Below are positions 46,501-54,160 of a stretch of 64,000 nt of DNA, piece by piece. The translations under genes and the position numbers were made by a program. How positions within the stretch are numbered: position 1 is the first letter of the stretch; every line of letters begins with the position of its first letter. The notes below the pieces were generated by a model. That model ran no database searches. It had not been told where the DNA came from and saw only the letters and a program-made list of their open reading frames with translations. Origin of the DNA: Rudanella sp031411995 (GTDB taxonomy: Bacteria > Bacteroidota > Bacteroidia > Cytophagales > Spirosomataceae); NCBI GenBank assembly GCA_031411995.1, contig JANOCD010000139.1, positions 50,987-114,986 on the forward strand, read 5' to 3'.

Positions 46501-49500
46501 AGACCAATCAGTTGAGCGGCCCTATCCCGGCCAGCCTGTCGTCGCTCACCAGTTTGATAGAGTTTTATGCCTTCAATAACCAGTTGAGTGGCTGTTATCC
46601 GGCCAGCCTGACGGCATTTTGTGGAATTACCAGAAGCTTTGCCAATAACCCCGGTCTGCCGGGAGGGGGCAGCAATGCGGCTTTTGCGGCCTTCTGCTCC
46701 ACGGGGGCTGGCAGCGATGCCTTTGTGGCCTCGGCTACGGCCAGTAGAAGCACTGCATTGGTAGGCAATGCGGTGAGCCTGAGTACATCGGGTGGGAGTT
46801 TTGGAACGCCTACCAGCTATAGCTGGACAGCTCCCCCCGGTGTCCTACTTAGTAGCCCCTCAACGACCTCGGTTGTTTCGGCTACGCTTACCTCGGCGGG
46901 CGAGCAAGTCTTTACAGTAGTTGTCGGTTTTGGCGGCTCCTGCACGCACACGGCTACTGTCAGCGTAACGGGCGTATTACCCGCCAGCATTGTGGGCTTC
47001 GCGGCTACCACCGGAGGGGTCTGCACGGGCAGTGTGGCTACGTTCACAGCCACAGTGGGCAACCTGACGGGAGCCTATGACTTTACACTCACCAACGGCA
47101 TCAGCACCACCAACGGCACGGTCGGCAGCAGCGCGTTTAGTCAAACCTGGACAACAATCGGCTCTGGACTCCAAACCTTTACGCTGACGGTGGCACAAGG
47201 TGGCCTATCACAAACGGCAACAACCACCCTGACAGTCGGGGCTGCGATTACGGCCACGCTATCGGCTAACCCCGGTGACATCATCACCTGCGCCGTGCCT
47301 GCCGTGACACTGACGGCTTCGGGGGGCAATAGTTATGTATTTAGTGGTCTAACTGTGGTGGCTTCGTCGGGTAGTTCGGCCACGGTCAATGCTGACGGGA
47401 TTTATTCGGTGACAGTTACCAACACGGCCACGGGCTGTTCAAGTGTGACTACTACAACGGTCAGCAGCAACACCACGGCCCCAACCCTGAGTTTTGCTGC
47501 CAGTAACAGTCTAAATTGCTCCATCACTTCGGCCACACTGACCGCCACCGCTACCGGCTTCGGAGCCTTGACCTATGCCTTCCGCAATATGAGCGGGTCG
47601 TTGGCGGGCAGTCCATCTTCCAATTCAATGGTTGTAGTCAGCACGGGGGGTAGCTATTCGGTGCTGGTCACAGCGGCCAACGGGTGTACAACCGGGCAAA
47701 GCACCTCCGTAGTGAGCGACACAGCCCTGCCAACGGTCAGTATTATGCCCACATCGGCCACGCTCACCTGCTCCCAACCTAGCCTGACACTCACGGCTAC
47801 TTCCTCCGAAACAGTTCTGCGCTGGAGTACCGGAGCCACCAGCACGACTCTGCTGGTTAACACAGCGGGCAATTACTCGGTCACCGCCACGGCCCCCAAC
47901 GGCTGTACGGTGGCCAGTAATACCGTTGTGGTTGTGAGCAACACGGCTCTGACGGGTTTTGCCGTCACGACTTCGGCCTCGTTGTGTGCAGGTGTCGGGT
48001 CAGTTACCCTCACGACCAGCGGCTGTACGAGCGGCACGGTAGCCTGGCCAGGTGGTATCACAGGCAATACTTACTCAACCAGTGTAGCAGGAGTGTACAC
48101 CGCAACGTGCACCGTGGGTACGTGTTCGACAACGGCAAGCGGCACGGCCACGATTGGTGCCAGCCCCACGGCCACGCTTTCAGCCAACCTCAGCGGCACA
48201 CTCACCTGCACCCAGACCTCCCTTACGCTCACGGCCACCGGCGGTATAAGCTATACGTTTGCCAGCGCGAGTGGTTCGGGAATCGTTAGCCAGAACATGA
48301 CCGCGGGTACGGCGGTCATTAATCAGTCAGGAACTTATACCGTCACTGTGGGGAATGCCAACGGCTGCACCAGCACCACCAGCGTAGCGATTAGTCAAAG
48401 TGCCAGCCTGCCCACAGCCGGATTAGTGGTTTCAGGAACAATAACTTGTACTGTGACCGCCGTTACCCTGACCGCTTCGGGCGGCAATAGCTATGCTTTC
48501 GCCGGGCCGCTCGGCGGTCCGACGGGCGTGGTTGCTTCGTCGGGCAACTCGGCAACAGCTAACGTGGGTGGGGTGTATTCGGTCACGGTAACCAACACGG
48601 CCACGGGCTGTTCGAGTGTGACCACCACAACGATCAGCAGCAATACCACGGCCCCCACCGTGAGTATTAACCCAACCAGCGGCACCCTCACCTGCGCCGT
48701 AACGAGCCTCACGCTCACGGCCACCAGTTCAGGAATGGGCTTGTTGTGGAGCAACGCGGCCACTACCCAAAGCATCACGGTGAACAGCGGAGGAACGTAT
48801 TCGGTCACGGCAACGGGCGGGGCCGGCCATCCGGGCAACGGTTGCACCAGCACAACGAGTGTGGTAGTCAGCCAAAGCGCGGGCGTACCAACGGCGGATT
48901 TAGTGGCATCGGGTACGCTAACCTGCTTTGTTACAGTCGTTACGCTGACCGCATCAGGCGGCAATAGTTACGCTTTCGGCGGGCCGGGCGTGGTTACGTC
49001 TTCGGGCAGTTCGGCTACGGTCAATGCCGAAGGGCTGTATTCGGTCACCGTGACCAACACCGCCACGGGTTGCTTCAGCACGACCAACGTCACTGTCTAC
49101 GGAAACCTGGCTGGTGCTGCGCCTATCCCTACCCTGACCAGTAGTGGTTCAGCCGTTTGTCCGGGTGCCAACCTGTTCATCACCGCTACCGTCAGCGGCA
49201 CGGCCTCGGCTTTCCAGTGGTTCCGCAATGGCATACTGGTGAGCAACAGCGGCCCTACCCTATCGCTCTTCAACGTTGATGTTGCACAAGGGGGCAGTTA
49301 TGTGCTGGTAGTAACGGGAGGCTGTGGCTCGGCCACCTCAACCGCCTTTAGCCTGACGGTGAAGCCAGCGCCAGTGGTGACGCTCTCGCTACTCAACAGC
49401 GGAGCGGTGTTGCAGGCCACAGGGGGCATGTTGTACGAGCGAGTGATCGTGATCGACCGGATTAATGGCTACGAAATTCGGCAGACCGATAGCAGCAGCA

Positions 49501-49607
49501 CGGGCTTTTTCACCATCACCCGGCCGGGTGCTTACCGGCTAGTTGTAACGGGGGCCAACGGTTGCAAAACCGAGGTGGAGAGTAGTATTACCAGCTTGCC
49601 GAGGTAA
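37539..49607 (+). CDS. giant secreted repeat protein 2, 4022 residues: LREAI beta-helix units, Ig/PKD repeats, LRR island
   Basis: A signal peptide (ends about THAQT, residue 29) leads into five beta-helix-type blocks. They open with SSTADSGPGTLREAITTAN or related words at about residues 30, 467, 965, 1669 and 2349, and most close with an ARDAGAFES-like choice-of-anchor-Q motif. Blocks 4 and 5 share about 215 nearly identical bases. A plant-type leucine-rich-repeat island (about 2787-3050; LYTSTNGPNWGNKDGW then NQLSGSIPASLSALTSL repeats) is inserted between PKD-like regions. Ig-like units and the shared C-terminal module (YERVIVIDRINGYEIRQTD, GAYRLVVTGANGCK) finish the chain. A surface or released adhesin or matrix protein is likely; ligands are unknown. 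A strong terminator follows. Confidence 0.85.
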   Translation: MVSIHVRFFSVSFLFFTLVLFGLTTHAQTVISVSSTADSGPGTLREAITTANLNTAVSYRITLPASQTISLTAALPDILFSGTIAGGSTLCPATGVGGSTLTQTGVSTPLLRFGSTSRTRTIIGIAFVGGAGALESSGNANDLIVQQCLFQANTTNPVFSRSSTRNLTITDSYFDNNAISTSVKAIYSNNTGTTIINRCSFRQQGTSGVGSETSVLLYGVQIAQINNCTFGGTGNLDGTSASLISVNSLPSRPSSVTFSHNTLGLRSRYAFDISQDTSPANVSLQNNIVTSSTNGTFIALSGPGATITSLGGNVFANDITSSLTLLASDKDNVGLAGLGLSSLTTVAGECIPTIPLTCFSQAIDAAVSSTLTTDALGIAQIGTARDAGAYESSNAASVTFTVASSPSVCGFNSATLTASGCTGGTVNWPGGITGNIYLATISGTYTATCTVGSCSTTANVTATVKPTSFTVTSLTNTGAGTLRQAFADIGASSCTDQFTITFGVSGTVNLASTLTAPAKNILLLGYSTNSTDVALRGGGSSSNYRLLTVPGSATLAVRYLSFTNARVGAGENGGAISLDGGRLQLAHCYLYGNTAGNFGGAMYGGGSFTITNSTFASNTAISNSGALHKGTTNPGLIDNCTFSGNVGRSGGAIEASVGSLTISNSTFTGNRAVGSPVNNAPSSEGGGIYGGNGANVVTINNCLIAGNTSVGASPDLVSGFNSTTGYNLIGNTSGATLNPDLTGNVTGVSAAIVLNSTLATNGGSSPTHSLVVGGSAYNAGPPTSTDPDQRGLAVFGGRRDIGAFESQTPALSATVGSVSAVCGTNGGFSLSVSGGSLSGYSYRLSNAGSFTSLPANPYSVLVSSPGTYSVSVRDGAGIISGPVLVTVLAGASASSFTVESVAVCSGQLATLTAVGCSGGTVAWPDGSTGDTFSSSVTGLYTATCTIDCSTMATARIAAINGIVYVTQTGAGFRDGTSWTNALPGTALQQGIDLAGNCGAQVWVAAGIYKPTTSTVAADRQISFTMRPNVAIYGGFAGITSETSVNGRLVNPTTGQPSSSTLSGDLGTPNNMSDNSLHVIKNILALTNTAILDGFVITGGNSPAGGPVADGFPGGGMVNVDYYGECSPLIRNCLFQGNYAAGGGGMGNSGSTNGVNPQLINCVFRANTAGDGGGLYNVDYASPTITNTLFENNTATLGGAVYNRILNSGFTNNARFINTTFRTNTATDPDNGGGALVNINQTSSILRPQLINCAFLGNTAPKGGAISSIGLSGGAAQYELTNCSFQNNRAGSGEVLFHTLISGGSSTAELVNCVLFGNGSTPSFVSANGGTKPVIRYSLLQNTIAGSSYTDNGNNLNTSTSPFVNTTSVALNSCASAINTGQNSATGLSGITTDLASNPRLFGGIVDMGAVEFQSTANGQTAFTTQPAAGSGVCPGATVTASVSVSGTGPFSYQWYRNGAALTGITSATTASLALSNVTSASAGSYSVVVTGACNSVTSTAFSLTVNPLPTAGLVNNGPLTCAQTSVTLTASGGVSYTFANAGGIIGTPGASTTQTVSSADTYSVMVANANGCISSTTTSVGSNTAVPSLTLTANNACLGQSVTLTATGGLSAYTFTGASGVVGTAGQTAQTAIVPGLSAGSYGFTVVATNATGCSNSATATGTLITSLLTVTSTADSGPGTLREAITTANANPTCGPFLITLPDSQTITLTATLPTITFSGSIVGGSTLCPATGVGGSTLTRDPTAGEFRLLNLFKIGTNSLGLSDITFLNGKLTGAGTAGGAILANGYALSIGRCVFRNNQASAGGAILANRAAEINDSFFDNNIAIPASALAIENTGQAVRIERTSFRQTTDGGFTTSSLLNLGVSSGVIRNCTFGGGGLFPATQAISLNAVTSIPMSVTLEHNTFALRGNYLIFANAFNANTSVTLQNNVFTASFSTGTALGTNNGTGTATFTSLGGNVFANDITSNLPLLASDRDNVGMAGLALGSLTALSGECIPTIPLGCFSQAIDAAVSSTLTTDARGVAELGAARDAGAFESSNPASLTFTVASSASVCAGNSVTLTASGCTSGTVNWPGGITGNTFSTSTAGVYTATCTVGACSTTASGTATISAQPSIQVFPASVALTCSAPVVSLTAGGTGTYRWSTSETTQVISVSTAGTYSVTLTGVNGCTAAASGAVSDNFTSPSASLLASGPITCSATLVTLTATSGIGQSFSFSSGVTGIGSTGPTSRTALVTVGGLYSVTVVGLNGCTSTASVSVSQNTVLPTLTLTASTVCAGQSVTLTATSGLNSYTFSGDGSVGIQIGGSNTLSLLQGVGSFSFSVTGVNAGGCTATASATAVVVTNNLVVTSTADSGPGTLREAITTANANPACGPFLITLPDSQTITLTATLPTITFSGSIVGGSTLCPATGVGGSTLARTGSAEFRLLTQPSGSLLIRDLVLQNGDAPSSDDVGGAIKTENASLTVLNCTFPRNTAGTGGAIANFTSTLFIDQTLFDDNAGSLGSALTNSFAGTTHLSRSTIQQQTGNSTSLVDNLEGTVRIVNCTLASSTFNTALIRLNGFYGPSSLSVVHTTFQAPNTNHMIGAARYATAQSLYLQNTIFGPAALQTLLFDGSAGSLAVTSGGGNVFAGNATAGNNANGTYTLDPTDKNNVGTAGLAIGSLMALSGECIPTIPLACFSQAIDAAVSSGVTADARGIAQLGAARDAGAYESNNPASVTFTVVSSASACGIESVTLTASGCTGGTVNWPGGITGNVFSTSISGTYTATCTIGTCSTTVSSTVGANHPDYQALVDLYTSTNGPNWGNKDGWLQGCDPCTGNAGNPWYGLLCSAGRVRYIEMPANQLNGTIPGSLSALTMLDFLDLRSNQLSGSIPASLSTLTRLTHLILNNNQLSGSIPASLSALTSLEFLYLFRNQLTGSIPASLSALTNLQTIRLQNNLLTGSIPASLSAITSLIEVDLSSNQLSGPIPVGFSALTSLKFLYLQTNQLSGPIPASLSSLTSLIEFYAFNNQLSGCYPASLTAFCGITRSFANNPGLPGGGSNAAFAAFCSTGAGSDAFVASATASRSTALVGNAVSLSTSGGSFGTPTSYSWTAPPGVLLSSPSTTSVVSATLTSAGEQVFTVVVGFGGSCTHTATVSVTGVLPASIVGFAATTGGVCTGSVATFTATVGNLTGAYDFTLTNGISTTNGTVGSSAFSQTWTTIGSGLQTFTLTVAQGGLSQTATTTLTVGAAITATLSANPGDIITCAVPAVTLTASGGNSYVFSGLTVVASSGSSATVNADGIYSVTVTNTATGCSSVTTTTVSSNTTAPTLSFAASNSLNCSITSATLTATATGFGALTYAFRNMSGSLAGSPSSNSMVVVSTGGSYSVLVTAANGCTTGQSTSVVSDTALPTVSIMPTSATLTCSQPSLTLTATSSETVLRWSTGATSTTLLVNTAGNYSVTATAPNGCTVASNTVVVVSNTALTGFAVTTSASLCAGVGSVTLTTSGCTSGTVAWPGGITGNTYSTSVAGVYTATCTVGTCSTTASGTATIGASPTATLSANLSGTLTCTQTSLTLTATGGISYTFASASGSGIVSQNMTAGTAVINQSGTYTVTVGNANGCTSTTSVAISQSASLPTAGLVVSGTITCTVTAVTLTASGGNSYAFAGPLGGPTGVVASSGNSATANVGGVYSVTVTNTATGCSSVTTTTISSNTTAPTVSINPTSGTLTCAVTSLTLTATSSGMGLLWSNAATTQSITVNSGGTYSVTATGGAGHPGNGCTSTTSVVVSQSAGVPTADLVASGTLTCFVTVVTLTASGGNSYAFGGPGVVTSSGSSATVNAEGLYSVTVTNTATGCFSTTNVTVYGNLAGAAPIPTLTSSGSAVCPGANLFITATVSGTASAFQWFRNGILVSNSGPTLSLFNVDVAQGGSYVLVVTGGCGSATSTAFSLTVKPAPVVTLSLLNSGAVLQATGGMLYERVIVIDRINGYEIRQTDSSSTGFFTITRPGAYRLVVTGANGCKTEVESSITSLPR
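42550..42764 (+). repeat. near-identical internal 215-bp block, copy 1
   Basis: This block encodes SADSGPGTLREAITTANANP onward to the GVGGSTL region. It matches 44590-44804 with only about five base differences, including third-position bases. The flanks are far more divergent, indicating recent duplication or gene conversion. A third, older copy lies near 37636-37845. Confidence 0.85.
44590..44804 (+). repeat. near-identical internal 215-bp block, copy 2
   Basis: Partner of the block at 42550-42764, inside the same reading frame about 2.04 kb downstream. Recombination between the two would remove or add about 680 residues without a frameshift. Confidence 0.85.
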
Positions 49608-49646
49608 CGAAACCTATGTACTAATTCGGTACGGGGCGAACCCACA

Positions 49647-49688
49647 ACGGTCAGGACACTGGTTGAGCAGTGTCCTGACCGTTTTTTT
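49647..49688 (+). terminator. strong Rho-independent terminator after giant protein 2
   Basis: A perfect 14-bp stem, ACGGTCAGGACACT (49647-49660) and AGTGTCCTGACCGT (49669-49682), with an 8-base loop. It is followed by TTTTTTG. It separates the giant gene from the next kinase gene, which must have its own promoter. Confidence 0.93.
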
Positions 49689-49786
49689 GCGTTACCGATA
49701 AACACAGCCGATCAGGCTAACTTTTGGTGTGTCAAACAAATCGAAATATATCAATTTTACGTACTTTGACATGAAATAGTGTCACA

Positions 49787-52700
49787 ATGCGTTTCCTGTA
49801 CCTGCTCTTCATTATACTTCCAGTTGTACTGCTGGCTCAACCGACCCAGTGGGGGGGCGGTCGGGAGACTGCCAAAAACTGGCAAGAACTGACTATTTCC
49901 GACGGTCTCTCACAGGGCATGGTGTATGATCTCTGTCAGGATACACAGGGCTTCATCTGGGTCGCTACCAAAGGGGGGCTAAACCGGTATGATGGGTATA
50001 ATTTCACCGTTTTCACCCACGACCCCTACAACCCCTACAGCCTTTCTGATGATAACTGCTCGGCCCTGCTGGTCGATCACCGGGGGCGGCTGTGGGCGGG
50101 TACGCTCAATCAGGGGCTGAACCTCTTCGATGCCCGGACTCAACGCTTTTACCACATCCGCATTAGCGACCGGGATGTTGCCAATGGGGGGAATTACGAA
50201 GTACGCCGGCTGTTTGAAGACCCGCAGGGCAACATTTGGGTCGGTACCGATAAGGCCAAGGTGTTTAAGATCACCCTGCCCTCCGCCCTGAAAACGGGCT
50301 ACCCCGCCCGGCCTGATTTTACGGCACAGGTTCAGTTGTTTGAGCAGTCCTTTTTGCTGCCGGGGGGGAGCAACGATAGTGAAATTGGCTATATTGACTT
50401 TCTCCCCAATGGCCAGGCCATCGTGAGCGCACCGGGGCAGGTATGGTCTATCAACTGGCATCAACCCATTACCAGTACCCGGCTGGACTGGTTCGAAACG
50501 GGCTATACGCCGGTTCAGGCCCGGAAGCGAAGTACCCGACTCGACTACTGGTTCGACATAACCGTAAACAACCAACTGACCGGCTGGTACCAGGGGAAAC
50601 GCAAACGTATAGCACTGGCAACCAATGTGGTCCAGATAACGATCATTGATGGGGGCACGGTAGCGGTAGCGACCAACGAATTGATTTGGCTGATGTCGCC
50701 CCGGCAACTCTATGCTCACGACAGCCTCTCGGCCCGGAATGCCTATGCAACGATCCCGCCCAACATACGTGCCGTGACCAAACTGATCAAAGACCGGACG
50801 GGAAATCTGTGGGTGGGTACAGCAGGCTATGGGTTGCGGATGTTCAGTCCCAAAATCAAACAGTTTGCCGCTTATCTGCCCAACACCTCCATCAACTACC
50901 TCTATCAGGACCGCCAGAAACGAACCTACGTTCAATATCTATGGCGGTATTACCAGTTAGACCGCTCCACCAATCGACTGCTTCCCTTTTTAAACCACGA
51001 TGTGCTGTTTGTAATGCAGGACCGGCAGGGTTTTTTCTGGGTCTCCATGGGTATCAACCGAATGGGTCAACCGATACTGGGCCGGTATTCGACCGACTGG
51101 AAGCTACTGAACCAGTATGTACTGCCCCCCCAAACGGCTTTCGGTAGATACCTGAACCAGACCGTTGAGGATGCCCAGGGTAACCTCTGGATTGGGGCCA
51201 TCAACGGCCAACTGCTGCGCTTCGACCCCAAAACCGGCACCTTCCGGGTGTTTAGCTACCGGCATCTGCTGCCCCCGAGTGGAGCCGATATAGAGACCAG
51301 TGCGTTGTATTTCGATCAGGCTGGTACGCTTTGGATCGGCACGATCAGGGGGCTGATTCGCGCCGACCATCCCCAGACCACCCCCGCTTTTACCCTGTAT
51401 AAAAACAGCCTGACCAATCGGCAAAGTCTGAGCAACGATATTATATCCAGTATGGTGGATGACCCCATCCAACCCGCCAACTACCTGTGGGTGAGCACCA
51501 AAGGCGGGTGGCTGGAGCGACTCGATAAGGCTACGCGGCAGTTTACGCACTTTACCGACGCGCAGGGACTGCCCAATAAGGTGGTTTACGGGATTCTGAC
51601 GGATGCCACGAACCATTTATGGCTGAGTACCAACCGGGGCTTGTCCCGTTTCGACCCCAAAACACAAACGTTTCGCAACTATACCAAAGCCGACGGGCTA
51701 CAGGATGATGAGTTCAACACGGGGTCGTTTTTTAAGACTCCTTCGGGGGAGTTGCTGTTTGGGGGGGTCAATGGGCTGACAGCGTTTCGGCCGGAGGGGG
51801 TTGGGGAGGGAACTGGCCCGGCCCCGGAGGTTCATATCATTGGGCTGAAGGTAAACAATGAGCCGGTAACCGTGGGCGGAGCAGACAGCTTGCTTACCCA
51901 GAGCATCGGGTACACCCAGCGGCTGGACCTGTCGCACCGGCAAAACGGGCTGACGCTGGAGTTTGCCGTGATGGACTTTACCAACGCCCCCAAAAACCAG
52001 TACCGTTACTGGCTGGAGGGGGTTGATCAGGACTGGGTGCAGGGCGGCACCAACCGGTTTGCCAACTACGCCCAGTTGCCCAGTGGCCAGTACCGGTTTC
52101 ACGTACTGGGTTCAGTAGATGGGCAACGTTGGAGTAAGCCGGTGGTTGTAGCGATTTGGGTGCATCCACCCTTCTACCGGACCTGGTGGGCGTACTTACT
52201 TTATGCAGGTCTGACGGTGGTTATCATCTGGCAGTTGTACCGGTTCCAGACGGATCGGTTGCTGCTGGAGCAGCGGGTGGCTTTCGAGCAGCAAGAAGCG
52301 GGTAGGCTGGCCGAACTCGACGCGCTGAAGACGCGGTTTTTTACCAACATCTCCCACGAGTTCCGTACGCCACTTACCCTCATTCTGGGGCCGCTGACTG
52401 ACCTGAAACACCGCCTGAAAACCGAATCAGTCGTGACGCTGACCGCACCTGTAGTCGAGCGGATGGAGCGCAACAGCACCCGCCTGCTTACGCTCATCAA
52501 TCAACTTCTTGACCTGAGCAAGCTCGAAGCAGGGCAACTCAAATCCGAGCAGGAACCGGGTAATCTACCCCTCTTTTTCCGAACCATCGGAGCCTCCTTT
52601 GAGTCGCTTGCCCAAAGCCGGCAGATTCGGTTCTCGGTAGAGCAACTCGAAACCGAGTGGTGGGGTCTGTTCGACCGGGACAAACTCGAAAAAATCGTGA

Positions 52701-54007
52701 CTAACCTGCTATCGAATGCCTTCAAATTCACCCCGGCTGCGACGGCGGACCAAGGTCAGGAGATTCGGCTGAAGGTACAGTATCCAACGCACCCGGAAGG
52801 AGGTTCGATTCGGTTTAGCGTGACCGACACGGGCATTGGCATCGCTCCCGACCAGTTGGCCCACATTTTCGAGCGGTTCTACCAGCGGTCCGCCCATGCG
52901 GGGTACGTCCATACGGCAGACGGTAAGATTAACCGTAACGACGGTGATGCGGCAATCCGACCGCGTAAATACGAAGGCACAGGCATTGGACTGGCTCTGG
53001 TGCATGAACTGGTGCGGGTTCTGGGTGGCACCATCACCGTCAACAGTGCTGAGGGCGTGGGTACATCGTTTCGGGTGACACTCCCGGTGGTGGCAGTTCG
53101 AGAAACTGCCAATTTGGAGATGGCCGAGTCGGAAGTTCCCTTTGTGGGTAATCTGACGGGTCGATTGGGGGTAGAGACGCTGGAATCCGAGCCTACTTCC
53201 GAAAACCGGCTCCTTATCATCGACGATAACGCCGACATCCGAGCCTACGTCCGCTCGGTTTTCGAGGGCGACTACCACATTCTGGAAGCCACCGACGGGC
53301 AGGAAGGTCTCGAACTGGCGACTGCGGAATTACCCGACGTGGTGATCTGTGACCTGATGATGCCCCGCATGGATGGCTTCGCGTTTTGCCGAACCCTGAA
53401 AACCGGCGAAGCCACCAGCCATATTCCAGTGATCATGCTTACGGCCAAAGCTACCGTAGAAGACCGCATCGAAGGGTTTGAGTTGGGAGCCGACGACTAC
53501 CTGACCAAACCCTTCAACCAGGCCGAACTTCGGGTTCGGGTGCAGAACCTGATCGAAGGGCGGCAGCGGTTATTCCGGCGGATGGCAACCGGCCAGCGTG
53601 ACTTGACCCCTGCTGCCGACACGACCGATGCAACCGGGGGCGTTTTGCCGGTTCGTGAGCAGAAATTCCTCGACCAGCTATCGGCGGTCGTCTATCAGCA
53701 CCTGAGCGATCCTGAGTTCACCGTCGAAAGGTTGGCCGAAGAAGTGGGCATGAGTCGCACCCAGATAAACCGCAAACTCAAAGCAGTTGCCAACCAAACC
53801 CCCACGTTCTATATCCGCGACATTCGGTTGGCGCGGGCGGCCGCGTTGTTGGGTGAGGGGGAAGACAACGTGACCCAGGTAGCCTTTGCGGTGGGGTTCA
53901 ATCACCTTTCCTACTTTGCCCGGGTGTTTCAGGAACACTACGGCGTGTTACCCTCTCAGTATGGTAAGGCCGCTCCGGCGGCTAAAATCGTCCCCGACAG
54001 GGCTTGA
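49787..54007 (+). CDS. hybrid two-component system protein (HTCS) with propeller sensor and AraC output
   Basis: A 1406-residue HTCS of the kind that controls glycan or surface-protein genes in Bacteroidota. Order: signal peptide (1-18), two Reg_prop beta-propellers (about 30-690; DGLSQGMVYDLCQDTQGFIW, GNIWVGTDKAKVF), Y_Y_Y domain (about 715-800; YRYWLEGVDQDWVQGG), membrane helix (about 798-818), HisKA NISHEFRTPLTLILG (His about 858), HATPase with NLLSNAFKFT, receiver with Asp in VVICDLMMPRMDG (about 1187), and an AraC helix-turn-helix (about 1310-1395). Periplasmic ligand binding would drive transcription of target genes. Neighbouring giant genes and the direct repeats downstream of it are the obvious candidates. 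The tail GKAAPAAKIVPDRA is duplicated at 59310. Confidence 0.93.
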   Translation: MRFLYLLFIILPVVLLAQPTQWGGGRETAKNWQELTISDGLSQGMVYDLCQDTQGFIWVATKGGLNRYDGYNFTVFTHDPYNPYSLSDDNCSALLVDHRGRLWAGTLNQGLNLFDARTQRFYHIRISDRDVANGGNYEVRRLFEDPQGNIWVGTDKAKVFKITLPSALKTGYPARPDFTAQVQLFEQSFLLPGGSNDSEIGYIDFLPNGQAIVSAPGQVWSINWHQPITSTRLDWFETGYTPVQARKRSTRLDYWFDITVNNQLTGWYQGKRKRIALATNVVQITIIDGGTVAVATNELIWLMSPRQLYAHDSLSARNAYATIPPNIRAVTKLIKDRTGNLWVGTAGYGLRMFSPKIKQFAAYLPNTSINYLYQDRQKRTYVQYLWRYYQLDRSTNRLLPFLNHDVLFVMQDRQGFFWVSMGINRMGQPILGRYSTDWKLLNQYVLPPQTAFGRYLNQTVEDAQGNLWIGAINGQLLRFDPKTGTFRVFSYRHLLPPSGADIETSALYFDQAGTLWIGTIRGLIRADHPQTTPAFTLYKNSLTNRQSLSNDIISSMVDDPIQPANYLWVSTKGGWLERLDKATRQFTHFTDAQGLPNKVVYGILTDATNHLWLSTNRGLSRFDPKTQTFRNYTKADGLQDDEFNTGSFFKTPSGELLFGGVNGLTAFRPEGVGEGTGPAPEVHIIGLKVNNEPVTVGGADSLLTQSIGYTQRLDLSHRQNGLTLEFAVMDFTNAPKNQYRYWLEGVDQDWVQGGTNRFANYAQLPSGQYRFHVLGSVDGQRWSKPVVVAIWVHPPFYRTWWAYLLYAGLTVVIIWQLYRFQTDRLLLEQRVAFEQQEAGRLAELDALKTRFFTNISHEFRTPLTLILGPLTDLKHRLKTESVVTLTAPVVERMERNSTRLLTLINQLLDLSKLEAGQLKSEQEPGNLPLFFRTIGASFESLAQSRQIRFSVEQLETEWWGLFDRDKLEKIVTNLLSNAFKFTPAATADQGQEIRLKVQYPTHPEGGSIRFSVTDTGIGIAPDQLAHIFERFYQRSAHAGYVHTADGKINRNDGDAAIRPRKYEGTGIGLALVHELVRVLGGTITVNSAEGVGTSFRVTLPVVAVRETANLEMAESEVPFVGNLTGRLGVETLESEPTSENRLLIIDDNADIRAYVRSVFEGDYHILEATDGQEGLELATAELPDVVICDLMMPRMDGFAFCRTLKTGEATSHIPVIMLTAKATVEDRIEGFELGADDYLTKPFNQAELRVRVQNLIEGRQRLFRRMATGQRDLTPAADTTDATGGVLPVREQKFLDQLSAVVYQHLSDPEFTVERLAEEVGMSRTQINRKLKAVANQTPTFYIRDIRLARAAALLGEGEDNVTQVAFAVGFNHLSYFARVFQEHYGVLPSQYGKAAPAAKIVPDRA

Positions 54008-54160
54008 TTGGAGGGTTTTAAGGTCAAATTGGCACAGGAGTGCTAAAATTGGCACAGGAGTGTTAGCGGCTAACGAAGCGTTGGCGGTACTTGCAGGCGT
54101 AATTGATGACACTAAATTCATTCATCATGATGCCTGCTTCTCCTATGAAAAACCACTACA
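53963..54160 (+). repeat. duplicated leader segment, copy A (kinase tail to signal peptide of giant 3)
   Basis: About 198 bases covering the last 15 codons of the HTCS gene, the gap and the first codons of giant protein 3. A second copy lies at 59310-59506 ahead of the cyclase gene. The distance from GGTAAGGCCGC to the start ATG is 182 and 181 bases in the two copies, so spacing is kept almost exactly. Confidence 0.88.
54026..54062 (+). promoter_or_regulatory. direct repeats AAATTGGCACAGGAGTG, 20-base period
   Basis: Two perfect 17-bp copies start at 54026 and 54046, 83 bases before the giant-3 start codon. The same pair, slightly altered, occurs at 59373 and 59393 before the cyclase gene. 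A two-turn direct repeat fits binding by an AraC-type output domain such as that of the HTCS just upstream. Confidence 0.65.

Noticed and set aside
37539..49607. CRISPR-like regularity in the giant gene
   Set aside because: Repeats are coding, of unequal spacing and within one continuous 4022-codon frame; no cas genes are near.
49741..49770. Promoter TACTTTG before the HTCS gene
   Set aside because: Spacing between TA and TTTG is one base short of TAnnTTTG and no -33 element fits.
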